From the NCBI RefSeq assembly GCF_001653755.1, contig NZ_CP015125.1, positions 1,374,501 to 1,438,500 on the forward strand: a stretch of 64,000 nt of DNA, written 5' to 3'. Origin of the DNA: Dokdonia donghaensis DSW-1. GTDB taxonomy: Bacteria > Bacteroidota > Bacteroidia > Flavobacteriales > Flavobacteriaceae. A program made the translations under genes and the position numbers. The notes under the pieces are model-generated. The model did not search any database. It was given only the letters and a program-made list of their open reading frames with translations, and was not told the origin of the DNA. Shown here one piece after another: positions 48,406 to 57,290 of this stretch; within the stretch, counting starts at the first letter, position 1, and every line of letters starts with the position of its first letter.

Positions 48406-49119
48406 ATGCAAGAAAAGAGTACCACAGATGTATCTTCATATATATCAATAAAAAATTGGTCTGAAGATGACCGACCTCGGGAGAAATTAATGATTAAGGG
48501 TCGTTCTGTCCTTTCTGATGCAGAGCTTATAGCGATACTTATAGGCTCTGGCTCCCGAGACGAGAGTGCCGTATCCCTTAGTAAACGCATACTCTCCCAA
48601 GCCGAAAATAACTTGTCTGAGTTGGGTAAACTTTCGGTAAAGGACTTAATGAAGTTTAAAGGAATAGGCGAGGCAAAGGCAGTCACTATCGCTGCGGCAC
48701 TAGAGCTGGGAAGAAGACGTAGTAGTGGAGAGACGCTTTCGCGAAAGCGTATTACTTCTTCAAAAGATGCATATACCATCTTACAACCCATTATAGGAGA
48801 ATTACCGCACGAAGAGTTCTGGGTGTTGTTTCTTAATAATTCTAATAAAGTCTTACGCAAGGAGCAAGTAAGTAAAGGAGGTCTTACAGGCACGCTGGTA
48901 GATGTGCGTATGGTTATGAAAATGGCCATAGAGCTCAGTGCTGTGGGGATGATACTAGGGCACAATCACCCATCTGGAACGCTCAAACCCTCTCAGGCAG
49001 ATAAGATGCTTACTACAAAGTTAAAAACCGCTGCTCAAAGCCTAGATATACAAGTATTAGACCATATTATTGTGACCGAAAAGCAGTATTTTAGCTTTGC
49101 CGATGATGGTATTCTATAA
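48406..49119 (+). CDS. radC: RadC family DNA repair/JAB1-MPN protein
   Basis: A 237-residue RadC. The N-terminal helix-hairpin-helix region (LMKFKGIGEAKAVTIAAALELGRR, in part) is followed by the JAMM metalloprotease-like domain with LGHNHPSGTLKPSQAD near residue 187. The biological role of RadC is unsettled. The palindrome at 48734-48749 is read as TLSRKRI near residue 112, exactly in the linker between the two domains. It is followed 14 bases later by the deacetylase-like gene. Confidence 0.93.
   Translation: MQEKSTTDVSSYISIKNWSEDDRPREKLMIKGRSVLSDAELIAILIGSGSRDESAVSLSKRILSQAENNLSELGKLSVKDLMKFKGIGEAKAVTIAAALELGRRRSSGETLSRKRITSSKDAYTILQPIIGELPHEEFWVLFLNNSNKVLRKEQVSKGGLTGTLVDVRMVMKMAIELSAVGMILGHNHPSGTLKPSQADKMLTTKLKTAAQSLDIQVLDHIIVTEKQYFSFADDGIL
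48734..48749. repeat. interspersed palindrome, copy 16 (in radC, read LSRKR)
   Basis: Perfect 16-base palindrome in the interdomain linker of RadC. Confidence 0.95.
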
Positions 49120-49133
49120 CAGCAGCGCCCCAT

Positions 49134-50417
49134 ATGTTACTTGTTTACACGCACAAAATTACGCCTCGTGTCTCTTATGTTTTTAAACATATTTGCACTA
49201 GAGTACTGGGGGTGTCTGTAAAATTTACCACAAAGTTAGAAGAGTTTATTGCATACGAAGGAGCAAAACTCTCGTACACGTCAAAAAAGCTAGGTAATGA
49301 GTTGCACATACGTAGTGTAGATTTACTTTTTGAGCAAGGGATACTAGCCATAGATATTGCTGTGCAAGACTGGGAAGGTGTGCCGTGTTTTTTTCAAATA
49401 AAAGACGCTAGTGCGCAAATTCCTTATGATATTTTTGCTGCTTCATTTTACCTTTTAAGTAGGTACGAGGAGTACTTACCACACGTAAAAGATAGTTTAG
49501 GTCGCTTTCCTGCAAGTGAGAGTCTGGCGGGTATGCACAATTTTTTAGAGCAGCCTGTGATAGATATATGGATACAGCGATTTGCTCGTGTACTTACGAC
49601 TCAATTTCCAGATTTAATTACAAAAAAAACAGACTATAAGGTTCATATGCTCGTTACCGTTCCTCAGTCATTTAAGTATAAAAAACTTGGTGTACTGCGT
49701 GCTGTAGGGGGTTATTTTAGAGATTTTGGAAAATTACGCTTTCGCGAAATTTTAAAACGTTCACAAGTACTTCTCGGAACGAGAAAAGATCCTTATGACA
49801 GCTTTGGTTGGCTTGCAAACGTGCAAAAACAAAGTGCTATTCCGTTTCAAATTTTTTTTCAAATAGGTGATTACGGTCAGACAGCAAAAAATATAAAGCA
49901 CTCAAAACGCAGCTTTCAAAGCACCATAAAGATGATAGGTGACTATTGCAGTGTGGGGCTCTTATTATCTCCACAAGCTGCAACAGATAGGCAAGTACTT
50001 GCAGTAGAGCGCAAACGTCTTCAAGAAATCATACATAGACCTATGAGAAGTATGCACGTCTCAGATTTTAAACTCAATTTACCGTATGTGTATAGAGATG
50101 CACTAGACCAAGAGATACAAAGTGACTATACAATGGGCTATGCAAATACCACTGGTTTTAGAGCGGGAACCTCTCTATCATTCTTGTTTTATGATCTAGA
50201 CTACGAGATACAAACGCCGTTACTTATACATCCCGTATGTATGCAATCTGATAATGTGATTAATTATAAAAATCACACTATAGATTTTGTAAACCTCAAA
50301 GCGTTGAGTGATCGTATAAAGAAAGTAAATGGGGTCTTTAGAATTTCGTTTTCAAATCACTCTTTTGATGATATATACAGTAAAAAACTTTTTAGACACC
50401 TACTAGCAGATGAGTAA
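49134..50417 (+). CDS. polysaccharide deacetylase-like protein (DUF7033 type)
   Basis: A 427-residue cytoplasmic-looking protein. IRSVDLLFEQGI and FAASFYLLSRYEEYLPHVKD are typical of a flavobacterial family with a degenerate polysaccharide-deacetylase barrel in the C-terminal half (VPQSFKYKKLGVLRAVGGY, IGDYCSVGLLLSPQAA, YANTTGFRAGTSLSFLFYDL). Clear NodB-type metal ligands are not obvious, so activity is uncertain. An eroded palindrome at 49737-49749 is read RFREI near residue 203. Overlaps the HAD gene by eight bases. Confidence 0.65.
   Translation: MLLVYTHKITPRVSYVFKHICTRVLGVSVKFTTKLEEFIAYEGAKLSYTSKKLGNELHIRSVDLLFEQGILAIDIAVQDWEGVPCFFQIKDASAQIPYDIFAASFYLLSRYEEYLPHVKDSLGRFPASESLAGMHNFLEQPVIDIWIQRFARVLTTQFPDLITKKTDYKVHMLVTVPQSFKYKKLGVLRAVGGYFRDFGKLRFREILKRSQVLLGTRKDPYDSFGWLANVQKQSAIPFQIFFQIGDYGQTAKNIKHSKRSFQSTIKMIGDYCSVGLLLSPQAATDRQVLAVERKRLQEIIHRPMRSMHVSDFKLNLPYVYRDALDQEIQSDYTMGYANTTGFRAGTSLSFLFYDLDYEIQTPLLIHPVCMQSDNVINYKNHTIDFVNLKALSDRIKKVNGVFRISFSNHSFDDIYSKKLFRHLLADE
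49737..49749. repeat. eroded palindrome copy in the deacetylase-like gene (read RFREI)
   Basis: CGCTTTCGCGAAA is intact but the right-hand GCG is replaced by TTT. Read as LRFREIL, one residue different from the full RFRES form. Confidence 0.8.
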
Positions 50418-51093
50418 AATTACAGACATATTTTTTGATCTAGACCACACCCTTTGGGATTTTGATCGCAATAGTGGTCTTGCGTTTATAAAGATTTTTG
50501 AAAGAAATAATCTCAGTATTAACTACAACGAGTTTCTTGAGGTGTATAGCCCTATTAATTTCCAGCAATGGAAATGGTACAGAGAAGAGCGCATCACAAA
50601 AGCCCAGCTACGTTACGGGAGGTTTAAAAAAACATTTGACAAGATGGGAATCTCCGTCACAGATGATATTATAGATAAATTATCTGATGATTATATAGAA
50701 TGCCTTCCAGAAAACAATCATCTTTTTGAAGGCACTATAGAACTGCTAGATTACTTATCGCCTAGATACAAGATGCATATCATTACAAACGGTTTTCACG
50801 AAGTGCAAACTACAAAAATGCATAAATCTGGACTTACACCATATTTTAAAACTATGACTTCTAGTGAGTCTGTGGGAGTAAAAAAGCCCAATGAAAAGAT
50901 ATTTTATTTTGCTATGGATAAAGCGGGTGTAAACCCTGCTCAAAGTATAATGATAGGCGATACTTACGAGGCAGATATTGTAGGGGCTTTAAGGGTAGGG
51001 ATGGATGCCATATGCTTTAATTATCATAAACTTGAGCTCCCAGAAGAAATTAAGGTTGTAGATGATATTACGCATATCAAAAGCTTTTTATAA
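50410..51093 (+). CDS. YjjG-type noncanonical pyrimidine nucleotidase (HAD family)
   Basis: A 227-residue HAD phosphatase. Motif I FFDLDHTLWDFD at the N-terminus, motif II IITNGF near residue 122, motif III lysine in VGVKKPNEKIF near 155 and motif IV GDTYEADIVGA near 182 are all present with a helical cap between. The DHTLWDFDRNS start is typical of the YjjG/YfnB group, which dephosphorylates nonstandard pyrimidine nucleotides. It overlaps the preceding gene. Confidence 0.88.
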   Translation: MSKITDIFFDLDHTLWDFDRNSGLAFIKIFERNNLSINYNEFLEVYSPINFQQWKWYREERITKAQLRYGRFKKTFDKMGISVTDDIIDKLSDDYIECLPENNHLFEGTIELLDYLSPRYKMHIITNGFHEVQTTKMHKSGLTPYFKTMTSSESVGVKKPNEKIFYFAMDKAGVNPAQSIMIGDTYEADIVGALRVGMDAICFNYHKLELPEEIKVVDDITHIKSFL

Positions 51094-51139
51094 TAACACA
51101 TAAAGTAAAAGCGTTTGTAAACCATAAAGAACCCCAATT

Positions 51140-51700
51140 ATGAAGTCGCTACCCATAAAACGCTATCTAAGTTGTCTGTCACTAGCGGCGTTTCTTTTTC
51201 TTTCTTGTGTAGATGATGTAGATTTTGATCGCCTAGATGAAGTGGTTCTTACACCACGTTTTGACATAGACCTGCTATTTTTTTCTATTAATTATACAAG
51301 TCTTAGCAACGAGGAGATTGTAAATAGTCAGATAATTTTAAGAGATACCACAGAGCTCAATTTTTTAGATGATGAGGTTACACAAGAAAATCTTGTTGAG
51401 ATTGCAATTAGTTATAAAGCTACAAATACATTTAACCATTCCATTACAAACAGAGCTGCATTTTTAAATCAAAATGGAGATGTAGAGTATGAGATTACCT
51501 TTCCAGTATCTGGTTCTAGTGATGGAACACCTGTTGTTACAGAGTTTACTGAAGTTATTGAAGCACAAAATTTAGAAAACATCCGTAATTCCATACAACT
51601 AGCAAATGAGGTTATTATTTCTGCCGGGACTTTACCGCAATCTGGTGAATTGAATTTACAAAGTAAAGCGATTTATTCTCTAGAATTTTCAGATCTGTAA
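51140..51700 (+). CDS. lipoprotein, unknown
   Basis: A 186-residue lipoprotein with lipobox FLSC (Cys at about residue 23) and an acidic VDDVDFDRLDEV stretch after it. The rest is beta-rich with no motif I recognise. It lies two bases before the DUF5723 outer-membrane gene and seems to start a four-gene plus-strand group (lipoprotein, DUF5723, secreted protein, VCBS lipoprotein) through 57290. Confidence 0.7.
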   Translation: MKSLPIKRYLSCLSLAAFLFLSCVDDVDFDRLDEVVLTPRFDIDLLFFSINYTSLSNEEIVNSQIILRDTTELNFLDDEVTQENLVEIAISYKATNTFNHSITNRAAFLNQNGDVEYEITFPVSGSSDGTPVVTEFTEVIEAQNLENIRNSIQLANEVIISAGTLPQSGELNLQSKAIYSLEFSDL

Positions 51701-51701
51701 G

Positions 51702-53111
51702 ATGAAAAATAGATTAGTACTCTTCTTCCTATTTTGTATGTCTTATGTTTTTTCTCAGAACAGGCCTCAGCTCTATAATGTTTATGCATTACCGCAAAGC
51801 CTGTTAAGCAATCCAGGGACGGCAGTAAGTTTTGATAAACACATAGGGATTCCATTGCTCTCTGGTCTGTCTTTTGAGGCAGGTTCATCTGGAGTAAGTG
51901 CTTATGATATTTTTAGGGATGATATTTCTATTAATGAAGCGATTAGTAATGCTCTTTTTGATTTGAGTAGTACAGACTATTTTAATACAAATGTGCAATT
52001 AGAGCTCCTCGCATTTGGGTGGCGTTCTTCAAAATCAGACATATATTATTCTGGTGGAATATATCACGAGATAGATGTATTCTCGTATTTTCCTAAAGAT
52101 CTAGCAACACTTGCATATAACGGTAATGCAGATTATATAGATGTGCCTTTTGAGTTTTCTGAGTTGGCTTTTACAGCAGAGGCGCTTTCGGTATACCATT
52201 TTGGAATAAATAAAAAAATAAACGATTCCTGGCAACTAGGCGTGAGAGCAAAAATGTATATGAGCGTCGCAAATGTAAGTAGTATAAATAATAGAGGAGA
52301 TTTTACCACAAGAACAACACCTAATGGACCTAATTTTTATACTCACACACTGCGCAATGTTAGTCTCGTGGCAAATACCTCTGGTGTTGCGTCTTTTTAT
52401 GATGACGAGATAGATACAGACGTTACAGAGCTTGTAAGCAATGCCTTTTTAAGTAAAAACTATGGATTTGGATTAGATATAGGTTTCACTCATTTTATTA
52501 ATGAGCAATGGTCTATTACAGGAAGTGTCATAGATTTAGGTCTTATAAGTCATAAGGATGATGTGCGCAATTTTACAGCGAGTGGTAACTATGAGACCAG
52601 TGGTATAGAGCTTATATTTCCTGCGCTTATTGAGGGTGATGAGTTTACAGACTATTGGCAAGATATAGAAGATGAGTTTAAAGACTCGATAAACTCAAAT
52701 GATAGCTTGTCAAATAATTACACATCTTGGAGGCCAGTAAAGTTTAACACATCTGTACAATATGCTTTTGGTGAAGATCGCAGTGGTACTTGTAATTGCC
52801 GGACTTCTAGTTCAAGAAAATATGTAAATAAGCTAGGACTTCATTTAAATACTATTAGGAGACCTAGAGGATTACAAACAGCGATTACTGCTTATTATGA
52901 TAAAGATTGGACTAGTGGCCTACTTACGAGACTTACCTATACGTACGATAAGCGTTCTGCCACTAATCTAGGGTTCTTAGTAAGTACTAAAATTAATAAA
53001 TTTAATCTTTATCTTGCCACAGACAATTTAATGCAATATACAAATGTTGCAAAAGCCAGAGGAGCAAGTCTACAGCTGGGTATGCAGCTAGTTTTTGATA
53101 ATAAATTATAA
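51702..53111 (+). CDS. DUF5723 family outer-membrane protein
   Basis: A 469-residue protein with signal peptide LVLFFLFCMSYVFSQ. NVYALPQSLLSNPGTAVSFD followed by alternating beta strands to a terminal aromatic-rich strand (LQLGMQLVFDNKL) fits the DUF5723 barrel family of Bacteroidota. Its job is unknown; structurally an outer-membrane barrel. It sits between a lipoprotein and a secreted protein in a tight gene group. Confidence 0.75.
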   Translation: MKNRLVLFFLFCMSYVFSQNRPQLYNVYALPQSLLSNPGTAVSFDKHIGIPLLSGLSFEAGSSGVSAYDIFRDDISINEAISNALFDLSSTDYFNTNVQLELLAFGWRSSKSDIYYSGGIYHEIDVFSYFPKDLATLAYNGNADYIDVPFEFSELAFTAEALSVYHFGINKKINDSWQLGVRAKMYMSVANVSSINNRGDFTTRTTPNGPNFYTHTLRNVSLVANTSGVASFYDDEIDTDVTELVSNAFLSKNYGFGLDIGFTHFINEQWSITGSVIDLGLISHKDDVRNFTASGNYETSGIELIFPALIEGDEFTDYWQDIEDEFKDSINSNDSLSNNYTSWRPVKFNTSVQYAFGEDRSGTCNCRTSSSRKYVNKLGLHLNTIRRPRGLQTAITAYYDKDWTSGLLTRLTYTYDKRSATNLGFLVSTKINKFNLYLATDNLMQYTNVAKARGASLQLGMQLVFDNKL

Positions 53112-53115
53112 TCTA

Positions 53116-53943
53116 ATGAAATACTTTTTTACTTTACTTATTATAGCATTAATGAGTATTAACTTAAACGCACAATCTGTAAATGATTATAAGTATGTTA
53201 TTGTACCAGAGGAGTTTGATTTTTTAAAGTCACCAGACCAATATCAGGTAAATAGTCTCACAAAATTCTTATTTAACAAGTATGGTTTTGAGGCATATCT
53301 TAAAAGAGATGAAAAGCCTTTTGATAATCTCACAGACCCTTGTAAAATATTATATGCAGATGTAAAAGGGCGTGCAACTTTTATTAAAACTACCCTCGAA
53401 GTAGTTTTAAAAGACTGCAATGATCAAGTGATTTTTAAAACATCAGAAGGGACAAGTAAGGATAAAGAATATAAGAGAGCATATCACAATGCATTAAGAG
53501 AAGCATTTTATGATATAGAAGCACTTCAGTATAGCTACAATCCAGCGGGAGAGGTTCAAGACTCTCAAAACCCCCAAAACTCGACCGCGGTAAGTCCAGA
53601 TGCTATAGAGGTAAATAAAAAACCAACCCAGCAACCACCTGTGATTAAAGAAGAGGTAGTAGACACTGCAGATTCTCAAAATGAAACCTCTCAACCTAGT
53701 GCTACAACAATTACCTACACGAGCGAAGACGGCTTTTACAAAGTAATGCAATCTGGAACTACTATTACATTTTATGATGACACAAAAAAGATAGGTGTGG
53801 CAACGATAGGTAATCCAGAAACATTTGATATAACCACTACAGACTTTAGTGGCAAAGCATTCTTTTTAGAAGGTAGACTTGTAATACAACGCAAAATTAA
53901 AGGTATTGCAGGTGTAGTAGAAATGATTTTTACAAAACAATAA
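53116..53943 (+). CDS. secreted protein, unknown
   Basis: About 275 residues from the ATG at 53116, chosen for its signal peptide (KYFFTLLIIALMSINLNAQ); a longer frame would begin inside the preceding gene. VIVPEEFDFLKSPDQYQVNSL and LKDCNDQVIFKTSEGTSKDKE occur in the first half, a low-complexity Q/P/S linker in the middle (residues ~155-210), and a beta-rich C-terminus (YKVMQSGTTITFYDD). I do not recognise a named family. Its stop overlaps the next start (TAATG). Confidence 0.7.
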   Translation: MKYFFTLLIIALMSINLNAQSVNDYKYVIVPEEFDFLKSPDQYQVNSLTKFLFNKYGFEAYLKRDEKPFDNLTDPCKILYADVKGRATFIKTTLEVVLKDCNDQVIFKTSEGTSKDKEYKRAYHNALREAFYDIEALQYSYNPAGEVQDSQNPQNSTAVSPDAIEVNKKPTQQPPVIKEEVVDTADSQNETSQPSATTITYTSEDGFYKVMQSGTTITFYDDTKKIGVATIGNPETFDITTTDFSGKAFFLEGRLVIQRKIKGIAGVVEMIFTKQ

Positions 53944-56900
53944 TGAAACAATTTTACATACTACTCATAAGTATACTCCTATTGTCTTGTGGTGATAAGG
54001 CAGACCAACCTATAGTTTCAAAAACATTTGGTGCAAAAACGGTAAAAGCTAAGGATGTCAAGATTTTTGAGCAAATACCTAGCGATTCAAGCGGAATTAC
54101 ATTTTCAAATACACTTAAAGAAGATGTAGGCTCACTAGCAAATCTATTTGATTTTGATTATTTCTATAATGGCGCTGGCGTGGGTGTGGCAGATATCAAT
54201 AATGACGGCCTTCAAGATCTCTTTTTTACAGGTAACCAGGTGGCTAATAAATTGTATCTCAACAAGGGTGATTTACAGTTTGAAGATATTTCAGATACTG
54301 CAGGTATTAATGCAGGTAAACAATGGGCAAACGGTGTCACATTTGCAGATGTAAATAATGACGGCCTCATAGATATTTATGTGTCACAAGGAGGACCTAA
54401 GCAAGCACAAGAGCGTGGCAACCTGTTATATATAAATGAGGGTGATAACCGCTTTCGCGAAAGCGCAAAACAATACAACATTGCAGATACGGGTATAAGT
54501 ACACAGTCTTCGTTTTTTGATTTTGATAAAGATGGAGACCTTGATCTTGTTGTGTCAAACGAAAATGAACTCTACGGGCTTGATCCTAAACGATTTTTTG
54601 CCAGTATGGAGATTCGTAAAAATTTAGAAAAAAGTAGTGTCCAGCTTTATGAAAATACGGGAAATACATTTAAAAATATAACAGAAAAGGCAGGTTTGCT
54701 TAGACCCGCCTTTGGTCTAGGCCTTGTGGTGAGTGATATAAATAATGACGGCTGGCTAGACCTTTATATTGCAAATGACTACTATGTGCCAGATGCGATG
54801 TACATAAACAATCAAGATGGAACTTTTACAGATAAAATAAAGGAACATACCCGCCAAGTTTCTTTTTATGGAATGGGGGTAGATATAGCAGATATTAATA
54901 ATGATAAGCTACAAGATATCTTTGTTTTGGATATGGCCGCTAGTGATCACGTACGTTCTAAAACCCTGATGGCTAGTATGAATGAGCAACGCTTTAATAT
55001 GCTTACAGAAGATCTAGGTTTCCAGCACCAGTATATGTTTAATTCATTGCAGCTCAATCGTGGCAATGGCAGGTTTGATAACGTAGTGCATCAAGCCCAT
55101 ATGGCAAAAACAGATTGGAGCTGGGCAGGACTAATGGCAGATCTGGATAATGATGCAGACCGGGATGTATATGTCACAAATGGATACAGACGTTATGCGC
55201 TTGATAACGATATTCAAAATCAAGTACGTGAGACCCAGCGAGCCTTTAACGGTGTAGTACCACTAGAGGTGAAGCAAAAATTATATGATGCGATGCCTAC
55301 TGAGAAGTTGAGCAATATCGCTTTTGTAAATAACGGAGATCTTGAGTTTAAAAATAACTCTTACCAGTGGGGTCTCGCTGTAGCATCTTACTCAAATGGG
55401 GGTGCGTATGCAGACCTTGACAATGATGGGGATCTTGAGCTTATCACAAATAATATAGACGACACGGCTTTTCTTTTTAAAAACCTATCGGTCGAAAATG
55501 AGATAGGAAACTTCATAAAAATAAAAACCGAAGGTGTCCTCTCAGAAGATTTTGCTAAGGTTACAATTATAACAAAAAATGGAACACAAGTAGCCGAAAA
55601 TAAAAGAACCAGAGGCTACCTCTCTGCCGTAGAAGATATAGCGCATTTTGGGTTAGGAGACGATGAAAATATAGATAAAGTTATTGTACAATGGCTCTCT
55701 GGAAAACGCAGTGAGTTTATAGATGTAAGAGCAAATCAAATGCTGGTTATAAAGGAAAGTGAAGCTGCTTTAACAGGACTCCCGGTTATAGAAATGGAGG
55801 AGCCTAAGTACGCTTTCGCGAAAGCGAGAACGACCTACGGGATAGATTTTACTCATAAAGAGAATGATTTTAATGATTTTAAAAAAGAAGTCCTGTTACC
55901 GTACAAGCAGTCTCAATTGGGGCCTTTTATATCTAAGGGAGATGTAAATAATGATGGTCTTAAAGACTTATATGTAGGTGGCGCCGCTGGGCAAGCTGGC
56001 GCTATTTATATCCAGTCTAAAACCGGATTTATTAGATCTTCACAACCTAGTCTTTATACAGATAAGTTATATGAAGATATGGAATCTCTTTTTGTAGATG
56101 TAGATCAAGATGGTGATCAAGATCTCATTGTATTAAGTGGAGGAAATGAGTTTGCTTCACAAGATGCATTACTTGAGAATAGATTGTATATAAATGATGG
56201 GAGTGGCACTTACAAGAGAGAAGCGTTTAATAGTAATAGCGAGTATCGCTATTCTTTTAGTAAGAGCATAGCAGCTATAGATTATGACCAAGATGGTGAT
56301 CAAGACATAGTAGTAGGTAATCGTATAGAGCAGGGTAAATTTCCAGTAAGTACAGCCTCTGTAATATACAAAAATGAGGGAGGCGTATTTACAGATGTAA
56401 CAGAGACTGTAGCGCCAGACCTTTTAGATTTTGGAATTATAAACGATGTACTCACTACAGATTTTGATAATGACGGAAAGGATGATCTATTAATAGTAGG
56501 CGAGTGGTCACCCGTAGGATTACTTAAAAACATAGGAGGCTCGTTTGTTAAGCAAAGCCTTCCAGAACTAGACGAATCTTTAGGCTTATGGTTTGCTGCA
56601 GCCGAAACAGATGTTAATGGTGATGGTGTGAAGGATTATGTGATAGGAAACATAGGTAATAACATTAAGTACAAGGCATCAAAGAAAAAACCATTTAAGG
56701 TATTTGCAAACGATTTTGATGGTAATGGCACTTTTGATCTTGTGTTAAGTAATGAGTACAATGGCAATTATGTGCCTGCGAGAGGTAAGGAATGTAGCAC
56801 ACAGCAAATGCCCTTCATTTCTGAAAAATTTACAACATATTCTGATTTTGCAAATGCTACCCTCCAAGACATTTATGGAGAAGGTCTTAATAATGCATAC

Positions 56901-57290
56901 GCTAAAGAGGTAAATACATTCTCTTCATTACTTCTTATAGGTAAAAAGGAAGGTGGTTTTACTACGGCTACACTTCCAGCTTTGGCACAAGCTGGACCAG
57001 GGCTTGCTATAGAAGTGCTGGATATTAATAAAGACGGGTATGAAGACTTAATTATTGCTGGTGCTATTTATGAGACTGAGGTTGAAACGCCTAGATATGA
57101 TGCTGGAGTAGGAGTTATTTTAATATCAAATAAGAAAGATGGTTATAATGCACTGTCAACTGCAGAGACGCTACTTTTTCTAGATGGTAATGTAAAAGAT
57201 ATCCAAACTATAGCGCATAAAGGCTTGTCAAAAAAAATCTTAGTTTCTGCTGTAAATGATGCCGCTATAACAGTGGTAGATATAGACTAG
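53943..57290 (+). CDS. VCBS/FG-GAP repeat lipoprotein with ASPIC/UnbV-type region
   Basis: A 1,115-residue lipoprotein (lipobox LLLSC, Cys16). At least 12 calcium-binding DxDxDG-type loops are visible (for example DINNDGLQD, DFDKDGDLD, DVDQDGDQD, DINKDGYED), the blades of beta-propeller VCBS repeats. Around residue 540 the sequence RTRGYLSAVEDIAHFGLGDD, VQWLSGKRSE matches the ASPIC/UnbV domain. A second propeller half follows. Two palindrome copies fall inside: RFRES at 54450-54465 and AFAKA at 55811-55826, the latter in the linker between halves. Such proteins are surface-exposed and often occur in polysaccharide- or SusCD-linked systems; the role here is unknown. Confidence 0.85.
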   Translation: MKQFYILLISILLLSCGDKADQPIVSKTFGAKTVKAKDVKIFEQIPSDSSGITFSNTLKEDVGSLANLFDFDYFYNGAGVGVADINNDGLQDLFFTGNQVANKLYLNKGDLQFEDISDTAGINAGKQWANGVTFADVNNDGLIDIYVSQGGPKQAQERGNLLYINEGDNRFRESAKQYNIADTGISTQSSFFDFDKDGDLDLVVSNENELYGLDPKRFFASMEIRKNLEKSSVQLYENTGNTFKNITEKAGLLRPAFGLGLVVSDINNDGWLDLYIANDYYVPDAMYINNQDGTFTDKIKEHTRQVSFYGMGVDIADINNDKLQDIFVLDMAASDHVRSKTLMASMNEQRFNMLTEDLGFQHQYMFNSLQLNRGNGRFDNVVHQAHMAKTDWSWAGLMADLDNDADRDVYVTNGYRRYALDNDIQNQVRETQRAFNGVVPLEVKQKLYDAMPTEKLSNIAFVNNGDLEFKNNSYQWGLAVASYSNGGAYADLDNDGDLELITNNIDDTAFLFKNLSVENEIGNFIKIKTEGVLSEDFAKVTIITKNGTQVAENKRTRGYLSAVEDIAHFGLGDDENIDKVIVQWLSGKRSEFIDVRANQMLVIKESEAALTGLPVIEMEEPKYAFAKARTTYGIDFTHKENDFNDFKKEVLLPYKQSQLGPFISKGDVNNDGLKDLYVGGAAGQAGAIYIQSKTGFIRSSQPSLYTDKLYEDMESLFVDVDQDGDQDLIVLSGGNEFASQDALLENRLYINDGSGTYKREAFNSNSEYRYSFSKSIAAIDYDQDGDQDIVVGNRIEQGKFPVSTASVIYKNEGGVFTDVTETVAPDLLDFGIINDVLTTDFDNDGKDDLLIVGEWSPVGLLKNIGGSFVKQSLPELDESLGLWFAAAETDVNGDGVKDYVIGNIGNNIKYKASKKKPFKVFANDFDGNGTFDLVLSNEYNGNYVPARGKECSTQQMPFISEKFTTYSDFANATLQDIYGEGLNNAYAKEVNTFSSLLLIGKKEGGFTTATLPALAQAGPGLAIEVLDINKDGYEDLIIAGAIYETEVETPRYDAGVGVILISNKKDGYNALSTAETLLFLDGNVKDIQTIAHKGLSKKILVSAVNDAAITVVDID
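54450..54465. repeat. interspersed palindrome, copy 17 (in VCBS gene, read RFRES)
   Basis: Perfect 16-base palindrome, read as NRFRESAKQ. Confidence 0.95.
55811..55826. repeat. interspersed palindrome, copy 18 (in VCBS gene, read AFAKA)
   Basis: Perfect 16-base palindrome, read as KYAFAKARTTY at the junction between the ASPIC region and the second propeller half. Confidence 0.95.

Noticed and set aside
52182..52190. CGCTTTCGG in the DUF5723 gene as a further palindrome copy
   Set aside because: Only the left half is present, with no CGCGAAA; chance similarity is likely.
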